The notes under the pieces: model-generated | Database searches by the model: none | What the model saw: only the letters and a program-made list of their open reading frames with translations | What the model was told of the DNA's origin: nothing | Translations under genes and position numbers: made by a program | In this document: positions 1 through 8,662 of the stretch, piece by piece | Layout of the letters: each line of letters opens with the position of its first letter | Position numbering within the stretch: position 1 is the first letter of the stretch | NCBI GenBank assembly: GCA_951640165.1 | Contig: OX621263.1 | Location: forward strand, 12,778,001 to 12,842,000 | Direction: 5' to 3' | Source of the DNA: Pseudoips prasinana | Taxonomy: Eukaryota > Arthropoda > Insecta > Lepidoptera > Nolidae | DNA length: 64,000 nucleotides

Positions 1-55
1 GAGTCGTGTGCATAAGTGTCTTTACTACCTACTATTATGAATCCTACTAATAATA

Positions 56-1337
56 GGTCTTTACCTATGAAATTGCCGTTTTGTATGAAAAAATTTAAAC
101 GAATTTTTTTCATGAATTTTTTTATTTGTATTAATCGAAGTAATCACCCATGCAATCAATGCATCTTTGCCATCGCAGTGGCAGTTTATTGATGCCCTTC
201 TTAAAGAAATCAGCTGGACGGGAGGCAAGAAATTCTTCAAAGGCATTTTGTACTGCCTCTCGGGTATTGAATTTTTTTCCCGCCAAGAAGTTATCCAAAT
301 TCTGGAAAAAGTAGTAGTCTGTAGGCGCAAGGTCTGGTGAGTAGGGCGGATGACGGAGAGCTTCCAACCCCAGTTCTTGCAACTTGGAGACCGTCTGCTG
401 TGCAGTATGAGGTCGCGCGTTGTCGTGCAGGAGCAGCGGAGACGAGCGATTGACCAATGCTGGTTGGAGATGCGCCAGCTTCTCCATCATTGTGCTCAGT
501 TCTTCACAGTACACATCTGCAGTAATGCTCACCCCGTTTGGTAAGAAGCTGTGATGAATCACACCGGCGCTAGACCACCAAACAGTGACCATCACTTTTC
601 TAGGGGTAAGTTTTCGTTTAGGGCATTGTTTAGGTGCTGAACCAGGATCCAACCAACTTGCTGAGCGCTTGCGGTTATCAAACAGAATCCATTTTTCATC
701 GCAGGTAACAATGCGGTTCAAAATTCCTTCATTTGTGTGTCTGTTGAGCAGTGCAAGGCACGTCTCGACGCGTACTTCGCGCTGGCGATCATTGAGTTCG
801 TGGGGCACCCATTTGTCAAGCTTTTTTACCTTGCCAATTTGACGCAAATGGACCAATATTGTTTTGACGCTAACGTCGAAAGCTGCTGCTAATTCAGCCG
901 TAGATTGTGTATCATCAGCTTCCACAACCGCCTTTAATTCGTCATTGTCGACCAAAGTCTTCGGACGACCGCGAGGTTCATTTTTCAGGTCGAAATTTCC
1001 AGAACGGAAGCGAGCAAACCAATAACAGGTGGTGCGTTGGTTTGTAGTGTTAGCTCCGTAAACGTCGTTGATGTTGCGTGCCGCTTGTGCCGCGTTGCTG
1101 CCACGACGGTACTCATATTCCATAATTACTCGGATTTTTAACGTATCCATGATGACGAAAAAGATTGAAATGCGATGAAAATGTAACACTAATCAATAAA
1201 GAAATGACTACTTTTGGAAAAAAGAATCCATGTTTTTAAAATAACATTAATTTGAAATTAGAATTCTTAGCCAAACAAAAATTATTTTGATTTGAAATGG
1301 CCAGTACTGCAGAACGGCAATTTCATAGGTAAAGACC
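56..1337 (-). mobile_element. Complete mariner transposon, copy A
   Basis: The element is 1282 bp, flanked by TA on both sides (54-55 and 1338-1339), the duplication typical of Tc1/mariner insertion. Terminal inverted repeats are 25 bp and perfect (56-80 and 1313-1337; GGTCTTTACCTATGAAATTG then CCGTT), extending to 28 bp with one mismatch. It carries one intact transposase ORF on the minus strand. A nearly identical copy lies at 32832-34113; I count five differences in 1282 bp. Intact ends, ORF and TA duplication suggest recent arrival and possible autonomy. Confidence 0.96.
131..1150 (-). CDS. Mariner transposase, cecropia subfamily, apparently intact
   Basis: This is a DNA cut-and-paste transposase of 339 residues that binds the element's terminal repeats and integrates at TA. 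The start at 1150 (MDTLKIRV) was chosen over an in-frame upstream ATG at 1189 because it aligns with the N-terminus of related transposases such as Hsmar1 and gives the usual length of 340-350. The N-terminal ~110 residues form the paired-type helix-turn-helix DNA-binding region. The linker motif WVPHEL is at about 114-119. The catalytic triad is complete: D151 in TCDEKW, D243 in LHDNARPH, and D278 in YSPDLAPTDY, the last two separated by 34 residues, so DD34D. There is no stop or frameshift. Similarity to Hsmar1/SETMAR transposase, from memory, places it in the cecropia subfamily. Expression in the host is unknown. Confidence 0.95.
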   Translation of the reverse strand: MDTLKIRVIMEYEYRRGSNAAQAARNINDVYGANTTNQRTTCYWFARFRSGNFDLKNEPRGRPKTLVDNDELKAVVEADDTQSTAELAAAFDVSVKTILVHLRQIGKVKKLDKWVPHELNDRQREVRVETCLALLNRHTNEGILNRIVTCDEKWILFDNRKRSASWLDPGSAPKQCPKRKLTPRKVMVTVWWSSAGVIHHSFLPNGVSITADVYCEELSTMMEKLAHLQPALVNRSSPLLLHDNARPHTAQQTVSKLQELGLEALRHPPYSPDLAPTDYYFFQNLDNFLAGKKFNTREAVQNAFEEFLASRPADFFKKGINKLPLRWQRCIDCMGDYFD

Positions 1338-1577
1338 TAATATTATAAACGCGAAAGTTTATAAATATGTTGTATGGATGGATGGATGTTTGTTACTCTT
1401 TCACGTAAAAACTACTGAATAGATTTTAATGAAACTTTACAATAATATAGCTTATACATCAGAATAACACACAGGCTACAATTTTTAAAGATATTGTGTA
1501 AAAATATGACGATAAGTGTCAATCTACCATCTGCGAGCTATTCCAGCGTGCACTGCCAAAACCGCTAGAGGTACATA

Positions 1578-1691
1578 TCCTACTAATATTATAAATGCGA
1601 AAGTTTGTGAGTATAGATGTATGGATGTTTGTTTGTTACTCTTTTACGCCAAAACTACTTTAACGCGGGTGAAACCGCGGGGCATAGCTAG
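1578..1691 (+). mobile_element. Inner Helitron-like unit sharing the 3' end
   Basis: A second TCCTACTAATATTATAAATG start follows an A at 1577 and runs 114 bp to the same hairpin and CTAG. The identical arrangement occurs at 50814-50925, so the double 5' end is inherited by a subfamily rather than made at this locus. Confidence 0.6.
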
Positions 1692-1809
1692 TTATTTATA
1701 AGGTTTTGTATGGACTTTTGTCATCTATGTTTCTTCCTAAAATTGCACATTATTCTTCTGTCACTTGAAATAAAACTACATCGGATTATTTTCAATTCTG
1801 GTCCATTCA

Positions 1810-1965
1810 ACGCAAAACGGTTGCCTGGATGGAAGAGATTGCTTTTAGCGATAAGGCCGCCAATTACATTAAAATAAGCTAGTCTCCATATTTGTATCCA
1901 TTGTTCTGTTTTACTTATTTCTGCAAAAAGTGTAGGTACTTCTTTTTTTTAGTGAATCACACATA
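1810..1965 (+). mobile_element. LINE 3' UTR fragment
   Basis: The block GGAAGAGATTGCTTTTAGCG followed by ATAAGGCCGCC is a motif I recall from 3' ends of common lepidopteran LINEs. No coding part is attached. Confidence 0.4.
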
Positions 1966-1989
1966 AAAATAAGGAAGCTTTCGACAACA

Positions 1990-2190
1990 TGTATGGCTCA
2001 GAAGTTACTATAGTCGCCTCACCACTTCATAACGTACCTAAGTTCGATTGCCGCACATGACAACTATTTGATTTGTGTGACCCATAAGTAGTTGTTTTGA
2101 ATCTGGGTCTGTGTTGTGTCCATCAATTATTTGTTTGTAAGTACCCCACAAAAGGATCAGTGTTAGTGCGGGGGTTGTCTTTAAAAAGAA
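1990..2190 (+). repeat. SINE-B (tRNA-headed SINE), diverged
   Basis: It matches the family seen at 6532, 30447, 56150 and 62189: a tRNA-like head, then GTGTGACCCATAA, TAGTTGTT, TTTGTAAGTACCCC and a GTTGTCTTTAAAA end. The head here is degraded. Confidence 0.7.
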
Positions 2191-3137
2191 ATTTGCAAAG
2201 TTTGTCGTTTGTCTTTGGAAACAAACGGCTAATGATCAATATTGCACACGAATGACCGATTGGACGTATTAGCGGTCATTATAGCCGGACGTCTTTATGT
2301 TATGTAAATTGGCTAATAACTTTAGTTATTATATAGATACGGGTTATCGGGAAATAATGCGACAGTTTTAGAAAGATTGTTTGGTCGTTTTTCTGCGAAA
2401 TATTTTTAAAGGTGAAGTGATGACCTCTTTTATTTAATTTCTTTTTGTTTTATTTATTAAGGACAGTCAGTAATTATTACATTTTCACATCATTACAATA
2501 ACATGAATCCAAATGCGCAATTTTAAAGGGGTCACAGCCAGCATGCATGTTATCAGTAGAACACTACCTAAAACTAGAATAAGTACCTACCTAAATACTA
2601 AAGCTAAATATTAAAAGCTAAACTAAAATTATTACATCCTTTTTTTATGTGTCATTGTGTGATTGGTTATTTAAATATATAGGTTGAAATATATTGTCTT
2701 TATTTTGAAGATACAAGATTAAATAAAATCGGAACACACAAATGACTAAACATGTAATCATCTATGGGCCACAAAGATCTAAAACAACCGTCCAATTACC
2801 TCCAACAAAAAAAAATGGCGTCTTTTTTTCTACATCACATAAATGACAAAAGTCGCCGAAAGGTCGTCAATACACTAAAAATAATATCCATAGTACCACA
2901 CTATATAATTTGGCCCTATAATTCGGGACACGTTTTTTTTTTGTTCGAACCGTAATTGTTGGTACGGATTCGGTCCTCGTTTGTGCATCTTTCCGGTTTT
3001 TTATGAGTGACCTTCAATCAGCACGCAATGAGATACAAGTTTGATGACTTGGTCGTGTCTTTTTTTTGATTTGGGAAAATTGTTATTTTGTACGATTGTA
3101 GTTTTGCTGATCCGTAAAACAGTCTCCAACTGAAAAA
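2191..3137. other. No recognised feature, AT-rich
   Basis: I see no coding pattern or second copy in the window. It holds T and A runs and a few palindromic words but nothing I can name. Confidence 0.4.
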
Positions 3138-3368
3138 TGCTAACAGTATGCTTGATTTTCACGCCGGAGGTCGTGGGTTCGATTTCGATCCCCACCCAGG
3201 ATAGATTTGTGTGATTTGTGTGCATGGACATGTCTGTTTGTCCTGAGTCTGGGCGTAATTATCTATATAAGTATGTATTTACAAAAGAAAAATGTGGTAT
3301 ATAAAAGTAGTATATATTTTGGGATCAGATGGCCGTGTGTAAATAATTTCCCAGGATATAATTATTTT
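3138..3368 (+). repeat. SINE-A (tRNA-headed, ATT tail), 5' truncated
   Basis: The Pol III B box region has a 6-bp duplication (TTCGATTTCGAT). It is followed by the family core TGTCTGTTTGTCCTGAGTCT and ends CCCAGGATATAATTATT. The A-box end is missing and part of the tail module is deleted. Confidence 0.75.
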
Positions 3369-3395
3369 TAAAATTAAATCAAAAAAATAATACTA

Positions 3396-3700
3396 GAATC
3401 AAATATAACAACTCACTTAGGACCCTGAAAATTGGTCCTCGCTCTTTCGCAGCTAGCTTCACTCTAGCCTCGTTTTATCATTCTGTCTCCCGCTTTGCTC
3501 CGGAGGGAAGTGGGACTATTAATTTTCTAACTCCTCCTTGTTTATTTCTGTTTAAATTCGTTGCGGGATCCAAGACAGTTGTCGCGATTCTCCGGGACAT
3601 GCCTGAGCCTCACCGCTCAGTGTCATTTCATTGTGTGCCACTGTTGATCCTGGCTTACAGAAGTTGCAGTGGTGGGTAAGAGGGAGGGACTAGCCCCGAT
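3396..3700 (+). mobile_element. R1-like LINE 3' UTR fragment
   Basis: It is an inverted paralogue of 4617-4949. The left edge, GAATCAAATATAAC, equals the last codons and stop of the LINE ORF preserved at 4937, so this copy begins at the ORF end and continues through the 3' UTR to GGGAGGGACTAGCCCC. Confidence 0.65.
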
Positions 3701-3937
3701 TACTTTCATCAAAGCGTTCACTACTAGATAAAGGATGTTTTTTTACTACAGCTTTATTGTTATTTTAATAATAGGATCGATATTGATTATTTGCAAGTTA
3801 TTTTCACCGTTTACTTCGGGAGAAATCAGAGGCAGGACATCTTCATGTTGCAAGGCATGGCATACAATATTAAACAATAATGATTTATTTCCAGAGAAAA
3901 TCAATAACATTTTGAATTGCTACATGCTTTCGATGGT

Positions 3938-4262
3938 ATTTAGTGGCTGGGTGGGAATCGAAACTACGACCTGGGGCTCTACAGGCTGAGTCGCCGAACA
4001 TCGATTTCTTAAATAGCGTTCAAATAAATAAAGGTTAAAAATGACTAAATGAATAGTTAAATCGGCTTCTACGTCGACAATTGATTCCAGACCATTTATG
4101 ACGTCACATGTGCTCATGGAAGCCGATTTAACGATTGATTAAGTAATTTTTGACCTTTATTTATTTGAACGCCATTTATGAAATCGATATTCGGCGACTT
4201 AGCCGGTAGAGCCCCTGCGGTGGGAAAGGCAAGCATTTACCAACCACGTCACCGGCCCGTCG
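3938..4262 (-). repeat. SINE-A head split by a MITE
   Basis: The left part reads GGGTGGGAATCGAAACTACG and the right part reads GCAAGCATTTACCAACCACG then the CCGGCCCGTC end. Removing 3974-4214 and one CTG restores a normal SINE-A head. Confidence 0.75.
3973..4215. mobile_element. GGGCTCT palindromic MITE
   Basis: The ends are long inverted repeats (GGGCTCTAC...GTAGAGCCC with AACATCGATTTCTTAAAT and its complement inside), so the whole ~240 bp can fold. It lies in a SINE-A and is flanked by CTG on both sides (3971-3973, 4215-4217). It encodes nothing. Other copies are at 5598, 12172, 45832 and 49817. Confidence 0.85.
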
Positions 4263-4340
4263 AAGTATGATGGTCATAGATCATAGAGAGACGCCTCTGC
4301 CCCTTCTCTCTCCTTTCTTCTTTTGGTAATTATGATTTAT

Positions 4341-4488
4341 TTGACGGGCCTGTTGGCGTGGTTGGTAGATACGCTGCCTTTCACGCCGGAGGTCGTGGGT
4401 TCGATTCCCACCCGGGCGAAATATTTGTGCGCTTGAACATGTCTGTTTGTCCTGAGTTGGGTGTAAATTATAATATTATTATTATTTC
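4341..4488 (+). repeat. SINE-A, internally deleted
   Basis: It starts TGACGGGCCTGTTGGCGTGG with an A-box-like TGGCGTGGTTGG and B box GGTTCGATTCC. After the central module it jumps directly to an ATTATTATTATT tail, losing ~110 bp. Confidence 0.8.
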
Positions 4489-4498
4489 TATGATATAT

Positions 4499-4607
4499 TT
4501 ATGAGGCGCTCAGAGCTAGATGCTCTCACCGGTCCGTAAGCGATGGGCGAGGTTAAGCAACTAGGCTCGCGGTCAGTCCATAGAGGGCACGTTAAGCTCT
4601 CTGGCTT
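4499..4607 (+). repeat. 5S-rRNA-derived SINE (SINE3 type), 5' part
   Basis: GGCGAGGTTAAGCAACTAGG and GCGGTCAGTCCATAGA correspond to the internal Pol III promoter region of 5S rRNA (compare AATTAAGCAGC and GCGGTTAGTACTTAGATGGG). It stops at GCACGTTAAGCT. A longer copy is at 11338. Confidence 0.6.
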
Positions 4608-4616
4608 TTAATTTTT

Positions 4617-4949
4617 AACGGGTCTAGTCCCTCCCTCTTACCCACCACTGCAACTCCTGTAAGCCAGGATTAACAGTGACACACAATGAAATGACACTGA
4701 GCGGTGAGGCTCAGGCATGTCCCCGGGAATCGCTTTAAGTCTTGGATCCCGCAACGAATTTAATCAGAAAGAGAAAAAAGGAGTAGTTAGAAAATGAATA
4801 GTTCCACTTCCCTCCAGAGCAAAGCGGGAGACAGAATGATGTAAAGAGGCTATAGCCTCATAAAATGAGAGATTTGCAACTAGAGAAGCCAGCTGCAAAA
4901 GCACCGCGGATCAATTTAAGGGTCCTGAGTGAGTTGTTATATTTGATTC
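4617..4949 (-). mobile_element. R1-like LINE 3' UTR
   Basis: It directly follows the ORF ending at 4937 on the minus strand and ends in GGGAGGGACTAGACCC. A third partial copy is at 20406-20550. Confidence 0.6.
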
Positions 4950-5125
4950 CAATAGTAGGTATGGCAAAAGCGCTTAAACGCACGGAAGTTGTTCCTTGTT
5001 GCTACAAGATCCGTATAATAAACTACTCCAGATATTGGTTGCAAGCTGTTTAACATAATATCATGCTGATTTTGCCAGAGATCACACTCCCAAAGGATGT
5101 GGTGAGCAGTTTGTTCATATTCGTT
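4937..5125 (-). pseudogene. R1-like LINE ORF2 C-terminus (fragment)
   Basis: About 60 residues remain of the C-terminal end of a non-LTR retrotransposon polyprotein. Readable motifs are TAHHILWECDLW, matching the HxxxxC-type zinc-knuckle region after the reverse transcriptase in R1-clade LINEs, and VYYTDLVATRNNFRAFKRFC near the end, terminating YYWNQI and TAA. The reverse transcriptase and endonuclease are absent, so the copy is dead. Upstream on this strand it is cut by a 5S-SINE fragment. Clade assignment is from memory of R1-like proteins; another RNase-H-bearing LINE clade is possible. Confidence 0.6.
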
Positions 5126-5154
5126 ACTGGAAGTTCGAAGTAGACTCTCTGGCT

Positions 5155-5292
5155 GATTGTAGTCGTTAGACAACAGTCGTTAAGCCATATCAGAGGCCTA
5201 TTGGGCGCCTTGAACAAGTCTGACACTAGGCTTACCACCGCCCATACGATAATATTTTCAGTTAACTCATGTACAGCAGAGGACATCTAAGG
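5155..5292 (+). repeat. 5S-derived SINE, 3' part
   Basis: It shares AACAGTCGTTAAGCCAT and CAGAGGCCT...TTGAACAA with the copies at 11338 and 19107. The 5S head is missing. Confidence 0.55.
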
Positions 5293-5529
5293 TCTACTAT
5301 AATCGAAGTGGTACCAATTATGTTGTATTTCTAGCACAAGTGCATTCCAACTGTCCGTTTGGACGTGAGTACTGGTGATAGAAAAAGTCATTGGCTGTTT
5401 ATTAAATACGGTTTTTATTGCATTAATACGATTTTTTAAAAAAAATTGTGCTATGGCTTTTGTAAATTAAATAATTATAATATTAAAATTATTAAGTGAG
5501 TATAAATAAATATATACGAGTATCTTGGG

Positions 5530-5597
5530 AGCAACTAACACACTGCCATATCACACACGATCCCAAACTAGGCAGAGCCTGTACTATGGCAACCAGG
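5530..5597 (-). repeat. SINE-A/D tail fragment
   Basis: The word CCCAAACTAGGCAGAGCC followed by TGTACTATGGCAACCAG is the common SINE tail module, minus strand. Confidence 0.6.
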
Positions 5598-5754
5598 AGC
5601 ACTACCGGCTAAGTCTACGAACATCGATTTCTTAAATGGCGTTCTAATAAATAAAGGTTAAACATGACTTAATCAATCTTTAAATCGGCTTCAACGTTGA
5701 CAATCGATTTCGGACCATTTATGACGTCACATGTGCTCATGGAAGCCGATTTAA
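5598..5754. mobile_element. GGGCTCT MITE, right end missing
   Basis: The left inverted repeat and centre (TTTATGACGTCACATGTGCT) are present; it stops at GAAGCCGATTTAA where the right arm should begin. Confidence 0.75.
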
Positions 5755-5767
5755 TACTAAAAATACC

Positions 5768-5882
5768 TACCATCAAACTGCGATCGCCAACCGTCTGCCA
5801 AGCGTGGCGATTATGGCATATCCCCTCATTCTTTAGGGAGGCTTTTGTCCAGCAGTGGACGTACTTTTGCTGACATGATGAA
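5768..5882 (+). repeat. RTE-tailed SINE-like repeat, 3' part
   Basis: It contains CATCAAACTGCGATCGCCAA and ends in TTTGTCCAGCAGTGGACGTA, CTTTTGCTGACATGATG, a 3' end shared with the RTE LINEs here. The 5' half is missing; fuller copies are at 8188, 27098, 37176, 40286 and 48193. Confidence 0.7.
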
Positions 5883-5906
5883 AGAATTCAACATTTGAAA
5901 GCACCG

Positions 5907-5957
5907 AGAAAAGAGATGCGTGATTGTGTATATATACAGATCACGCATCTCTTTTCT
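5907..5957. repeat. Perfect hairpin, 18-bp arms
   Basis: AGAAAAGAGATGCGTGAT (5907-5924) is exactly complementary to 5940-5957 across a 15-nt loop. Confidence 0.9.
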
Positions 5958-5966
5958 AGGGGTCTA

Positions 5967-6018
5967 TATATAGATTAATTACACCCGGATACAGAACAAA
6001 TAATCGTACTCATCACAC
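5967..6018 (-). repeat. SINE-A/D central fragment
   Basis: TATATAGATTAATTACACCC and the following AGAACAAATAATCGTACTCA match the core of the copy at 45589. Confidence 0.5.
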
Positions 6019-6085
6019 ACAGATTTCCTCGACTTTTGACCCCTGGATCTAGGTCACTAAAAACTAGTGTCGCTATACTCAACCT

Positions 6086-6151
6086 GCAGCCCGCTGGGCC
6101 TTTGTTATTGGCCCATTTGAAGTTACAATTTTAATAAAGTTAGTTAGTTAG
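6086..6151 (+). mobile_element. LINE 3' end with TTAG repeats
   Basis: CCCGCTGGGCCTTTG leads to AATAAAG followed by GTTAGTTAGTTAG, the form of a LINE 3' UTR with a short repeat tail. The family is not certain. Confidence 0.35.
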
Positions 6152-6470
6152 TTCTACGAGCTAGGAGCCCCGCCTACTGCCACTTCAGTTTGGCAATTTT
6201 TTGGGCTATGTCGACTACGGTTTTCGACGGTTTCTGTTCGATCGCGCAGCGATACTCCGAGAATAGCCCTCGCCATTGCTCTTTGGGTGACTTTTAGCCT
6301 CCTAATGAGGCACATAGTATTCGACCACGTCTCTGTTCCGTATTGCCGCTGGGGCAGAAATGTCCTCGAGTTGCGACCATCGGAAGAAGCAGCGCAAGAC
6401 CGGCCATTGCTGTATTGTGGAGATCCTTGGAGAGGCCTTTGTCCAGCAGTGGACGGACGTCTTTCAGCTT
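6152..6470. mobile_element. RTE LINE fragment with inverted 5' half
   Basis: Positions 6152-6342 are antisense to the RTE segment at about 43657-43860, while 6343-6470 is sense to the directly following segment (GGGGCAGAAATG...TTTGTCCAGCAGTGGACG). The sense part also lacks about 80 bp. The switch falls where the two segments would be contiguous in the intact element, as in 5' inversion by twin priming. Confidence 0.75.
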
Positions 6471-6531
6471 CAGTTAGTTTATAAAATAACTACATCGTTA
6501 ACTTGACGCATGAACTTGACGAACTTGATGC

Positions 6532-6719
6532 ACGTGTGGCGCAGCGGCTAAGATAGTCGCATCGCCGCTTCGAATCCCACGCAGGACAACTATTTGTGTG
6601 ACCCATAAATAGTTGTTCTGAGTCTGGATGTACTTTGTGTCCATCAATAATATGTTTGTAAAGTACCCCGCGACACACGGATTAAATTACCTAGTGCGGG
6701 CGTTGTCTTTTTAAAACAA
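6532..6719 (+). repeat. SINE-B
   Basis: The A-box-like TGGCGCAGCGG is present; the B-box region is shortened (CTTCGAATCCC). The body is full and the end is GCGGGCGTTGTCTTTTTAAA. Confidence 0.85.
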
Positions 6720-6892
6720 AGAAAGAAATGAAAATAAAGAAATAACGATTTACTTGAGACTTGCGACGCTTGACAACATGACTGTAACATATTTGTTTGA
6801 AACCCCTTTAAAAAAAGGTTAGTTAGAAAAGTTACAAATATATAAGTATATTATTATGTTTGGCTATGGCTTTTTTTTCGTTAAGGCACGTT

Positions 6893-7207
6893 GAATGCCT
6901 ACGCATGCCACCCGTAAAAAGTATCTGCGGGTGGGTATGTCGGACTCGCACCCACTAAACCTAACCTGCCGTGGACTTCTCTTGGCGCCTGATGGGAGGA
7001 GCTCTGGGAACGCGGGTATGCTGCTCCGGTGCCCCCTTTTGCGCCATGTCCCAGATGTTCGGGATACGTACCCTGGGAGGGTTCGGGATTCTTGCCAGTC
7101 CGAGACAGCGACTGTGCCACAAACAGATCGCTATCTTCCCGGAGCTGCTTGCACGTGGCGTCAGGAGAGGACACTTTTCACACTGCCACCGCAGCCCCGA
7201 GGTGTAT
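6893..7207 (-). repeat. Unclassified repeat U1
   Basis: It is GC-rich and related to 11990-12110 and 17528-17765. Shared words on the minus strand include AGAAGTGTCCTCT, CGGGAAGATAGCGATCTG and GGCGCCAAGAGAAG. Overlapping ORFs exist in several frames, but none resembles a protein I know. It may be an untranslated or coding scrap of a retroelement. Confidence 0.5.
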
Positions 7208-7485
7208 AATATGGCTGTACTAGAGAAACAGGCCAGTCAATGCCATTTATTAGGGTAATTTATTAGGTATAAGAGTTGAATAGGACGCTAATACTAAGAC
7301 TTCGCTGTCTGTTCGTCTGTCACCAGGCTGTATCTCATGAACCGTGATAGTTAGACTGTTGAAATTTTCACAGATGTATTTCGCTTGCCGCTATAACAAC
7401 AAATACTAAAAAACAAAATAAAATAAATATTTAAGGGGGCTTCCATACAACAAACGTGAATTTTTTTGCTCGTTTTTATAGATAA

Positions 7486-7653
7486 CTAGCTGTGCCCCGC
7501 GGTGTTACCCGCGTTCAATTTTATAAATTTTCTTTGCCATAAACCTCACGGAACCCGAGACCTTTCCAACGAATGCAAAACCGTGGAAATCGGTTCGTGC
7601 GTTCTGGAGTTTAGCGTCAAGAAGGAAAACCCGACTTATTTTTATATTGTAGA
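7486..7653 (-). mobile_element. Complete 168-bp Helitron
   Basis: On the minus strand it starts TCTACAATATAAAAATAAGT and ends with hairpin GCGGGTAACACCGC, GGGGCACAGCTAG. The host bases are A before the 5' end and T after CTAG, as expected. Confidence 0.8.
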
Positions 7654-7676
7654 TGGTACGGAACCCTTCGTGCGTG

Positions 7677-7711
7677 AGTCCGACTGGCACTGGCCAAGTG
7701 CCAGTCGGACT
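7677..7711. repeat. Perfect hairpin, 15-bp arms
   Basis: AGTCCGACTGGCACT, loop GGCCA, then its exact complement. Related repeats read GAGTCCGACTCGCACTTGG at this point, so the hairpin is a local replacement. Confidence 0.9.
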
Positions 7712-7725
7712 GAAAACATTTCCTA

Positions 7726-8187
7726 TCGATAAAAAAATACTATACAAAATAATAATACTAATAAATAAAAATAATACTAAAAATAATACTAAAAATACAT
7801 ACAAAATCAGTTAAAAATAACACATAATCACTTTTCAAAACGAGTGTACTTAAGATGTCACTGAACACAAATTACTAGACCACAGTGTTCACTGAACTAG
7901 ACAGATGGACAAAATTATATGCTTTGTTATTACATAGTGGAACGAAACAAAACTATACTCAATAATAAGCGGAAAAGAGACAGATGTATAGAGTGAAGTA
8001 GGGCGATGTATATACGTTTTATTTTATGGGGTAACCAGAACATTGGTATATAACAGCTTATAGTGGAAATGGATTACTAAGTAAAATATAGTTCAAAACA
8101 AAATATAGTTGACTTTACGTGTAGTAAAGTCAAAAGCGTAGAAAGCAACTTAAATCTTCTGTGCGGTGAGGGCGGCGAATTTCAAAA
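7726..8187. other. No recognised feature, AT-rich
   Basis: It holds imperfect ATAATACTAAAA repeats at 7740-7800, then low-complexity sequence. Confidence 0.4.
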
Positions 8188-8412
8188 TAACATCACCCCA
8201 TGTCATCCCGTAGGGGGCGTAGAAGTTGACCCGAGGGTATATCTACCAGAGGACGGGCAGCAGCATCCGAGTACTATAACCACCTTACTGCGATCGCCAA
8301 CCCGTCTGCCCAGCGTCGCGATTATGGCAAATGCCCACCAAAATGATTCTTGGGGGAGTCTTGTCCAGCATTTGACTTCTTTCAACTGTAGCAATGATGA
8401 TGATGATAATCG
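8188..8412 (+). repeat. RTE-tailed SINE-like repeat
   Basis: It runs from ATCACCCCATGTCATCCCGT through GGACGGGCAGCAGC and TGCGATCGCCAACCCGTCTG to a degraded end and GATGATGATGAT. Confidence 0.75.
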
Positions 8413-8418
8413 TGCATC

Positions 8419-8466
8419 GTTTTTTGGGTTCAAGCCCAACTAGGACAACTATTCGTGTGATTCAGA
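8419..8466 (+). repeat. SINE-B fragment
   Basis: GGTTCAAGCCCAACTAGGAC AACTATTCGTGTGA is the B-box to body junction of SINE-B. Confidence 0.45.
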
Positions 8467-8568
8467 AATGTATTGAGTATAGGGTTTTATGAGTATTCTA
8501 TATTTATTTTTCTTTAATATAGCGCCAATACTAGAGGAAATGAATTAACAGACACAAAGCACACCCAG

Positions 8569-8662
8569 ACTACTAGAACATCTATTTATGGGTCACACAA
8601 ATAGAATCAAACTCGGGACATGACGTGGCGGAGAGACAGTATGCGCTGCGCCACAGCAGCAG
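8569..8662 (-). repeat. SINE-B, 5' half
   Basis: ATCTATTTATGGGTCACACA and the GCGCTGCGCCACA head are present in reverse; the 3' part is gone. Confidence 0.65.

Larger units (their letters stand above)
42..1691 (+). mobile_element. Composite non-autonomous Helitron split by mariner A
   Basis: The 5' end TCCTACTAATA lies at 42-55, follows an A, and resumes after the mariner at 1338 as ATATTATAAACGCGAAAG. The 3' end is a GC hairpin (GCGGGTGAAACCGC) followed by GGGCATAGCTAG and a host T. TC start, CTAG end, terminal hairpin and A/T insertion site are Helitron hallmarks. The body at 1338-1691 is closely matched by an uninterrupted copy at 50555-50925. A second 5' start occurs at 1578. No Rep-helicase ORF is present. 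Confidence 0.7.
7240..7725 (+). repeat. F6-type repeat terminus split by a Helitron
   Basis: The left part (GTCACCAGGCTGTATCTCAT...CAACAAACGTGAATTT) and the right part (TGGTACGGAACCCTTCGTGC GTGAGTCCGACT) form a continuous repeat I recall from Lepidoptera once 7486-7653 is removed. The right end resembles the ends at 14385, 35677 and 44964 but is altered by a hairpin. Confidence 0.5.

Noticed and set aside
350..842. Plus-strand ORFs of 64 and 85 codons inside mariner A (and the same in copy B)
   Set aside because: They are antisense to the transposase frame and recur only because the element is duplicated.
1151..1189. Transposase start at the upstream in-frame ATG (352 codons)
   Set aside because: The extra 13 residues are AT-rich leader sequence and do not align with relatives; the ATG at 1150 gives the family length.
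4499..4607. 5S rRNA gene
   Set aside because: Only promoter words match; the ends do not pair as in 5S and the sequence continues into a SINE body.
3396..4949. Inverted repeats ~300 bp long resembling the ends of a 1.5-kb DNA transposon
   Set aside because: The right arm is continuous with an R1-like LINE ORF and both arms are LINE 3' UTR copies in opposite orientation; a third copy at 20406 has no partner.
6899..7258. Four overlapping ORFs in the GC-rich U1 repeat as a novel gene
   Set aside because: The sequence is a multi-copy repeat, no frame is conserved between copies, and long ORFs are expected from high GC content.
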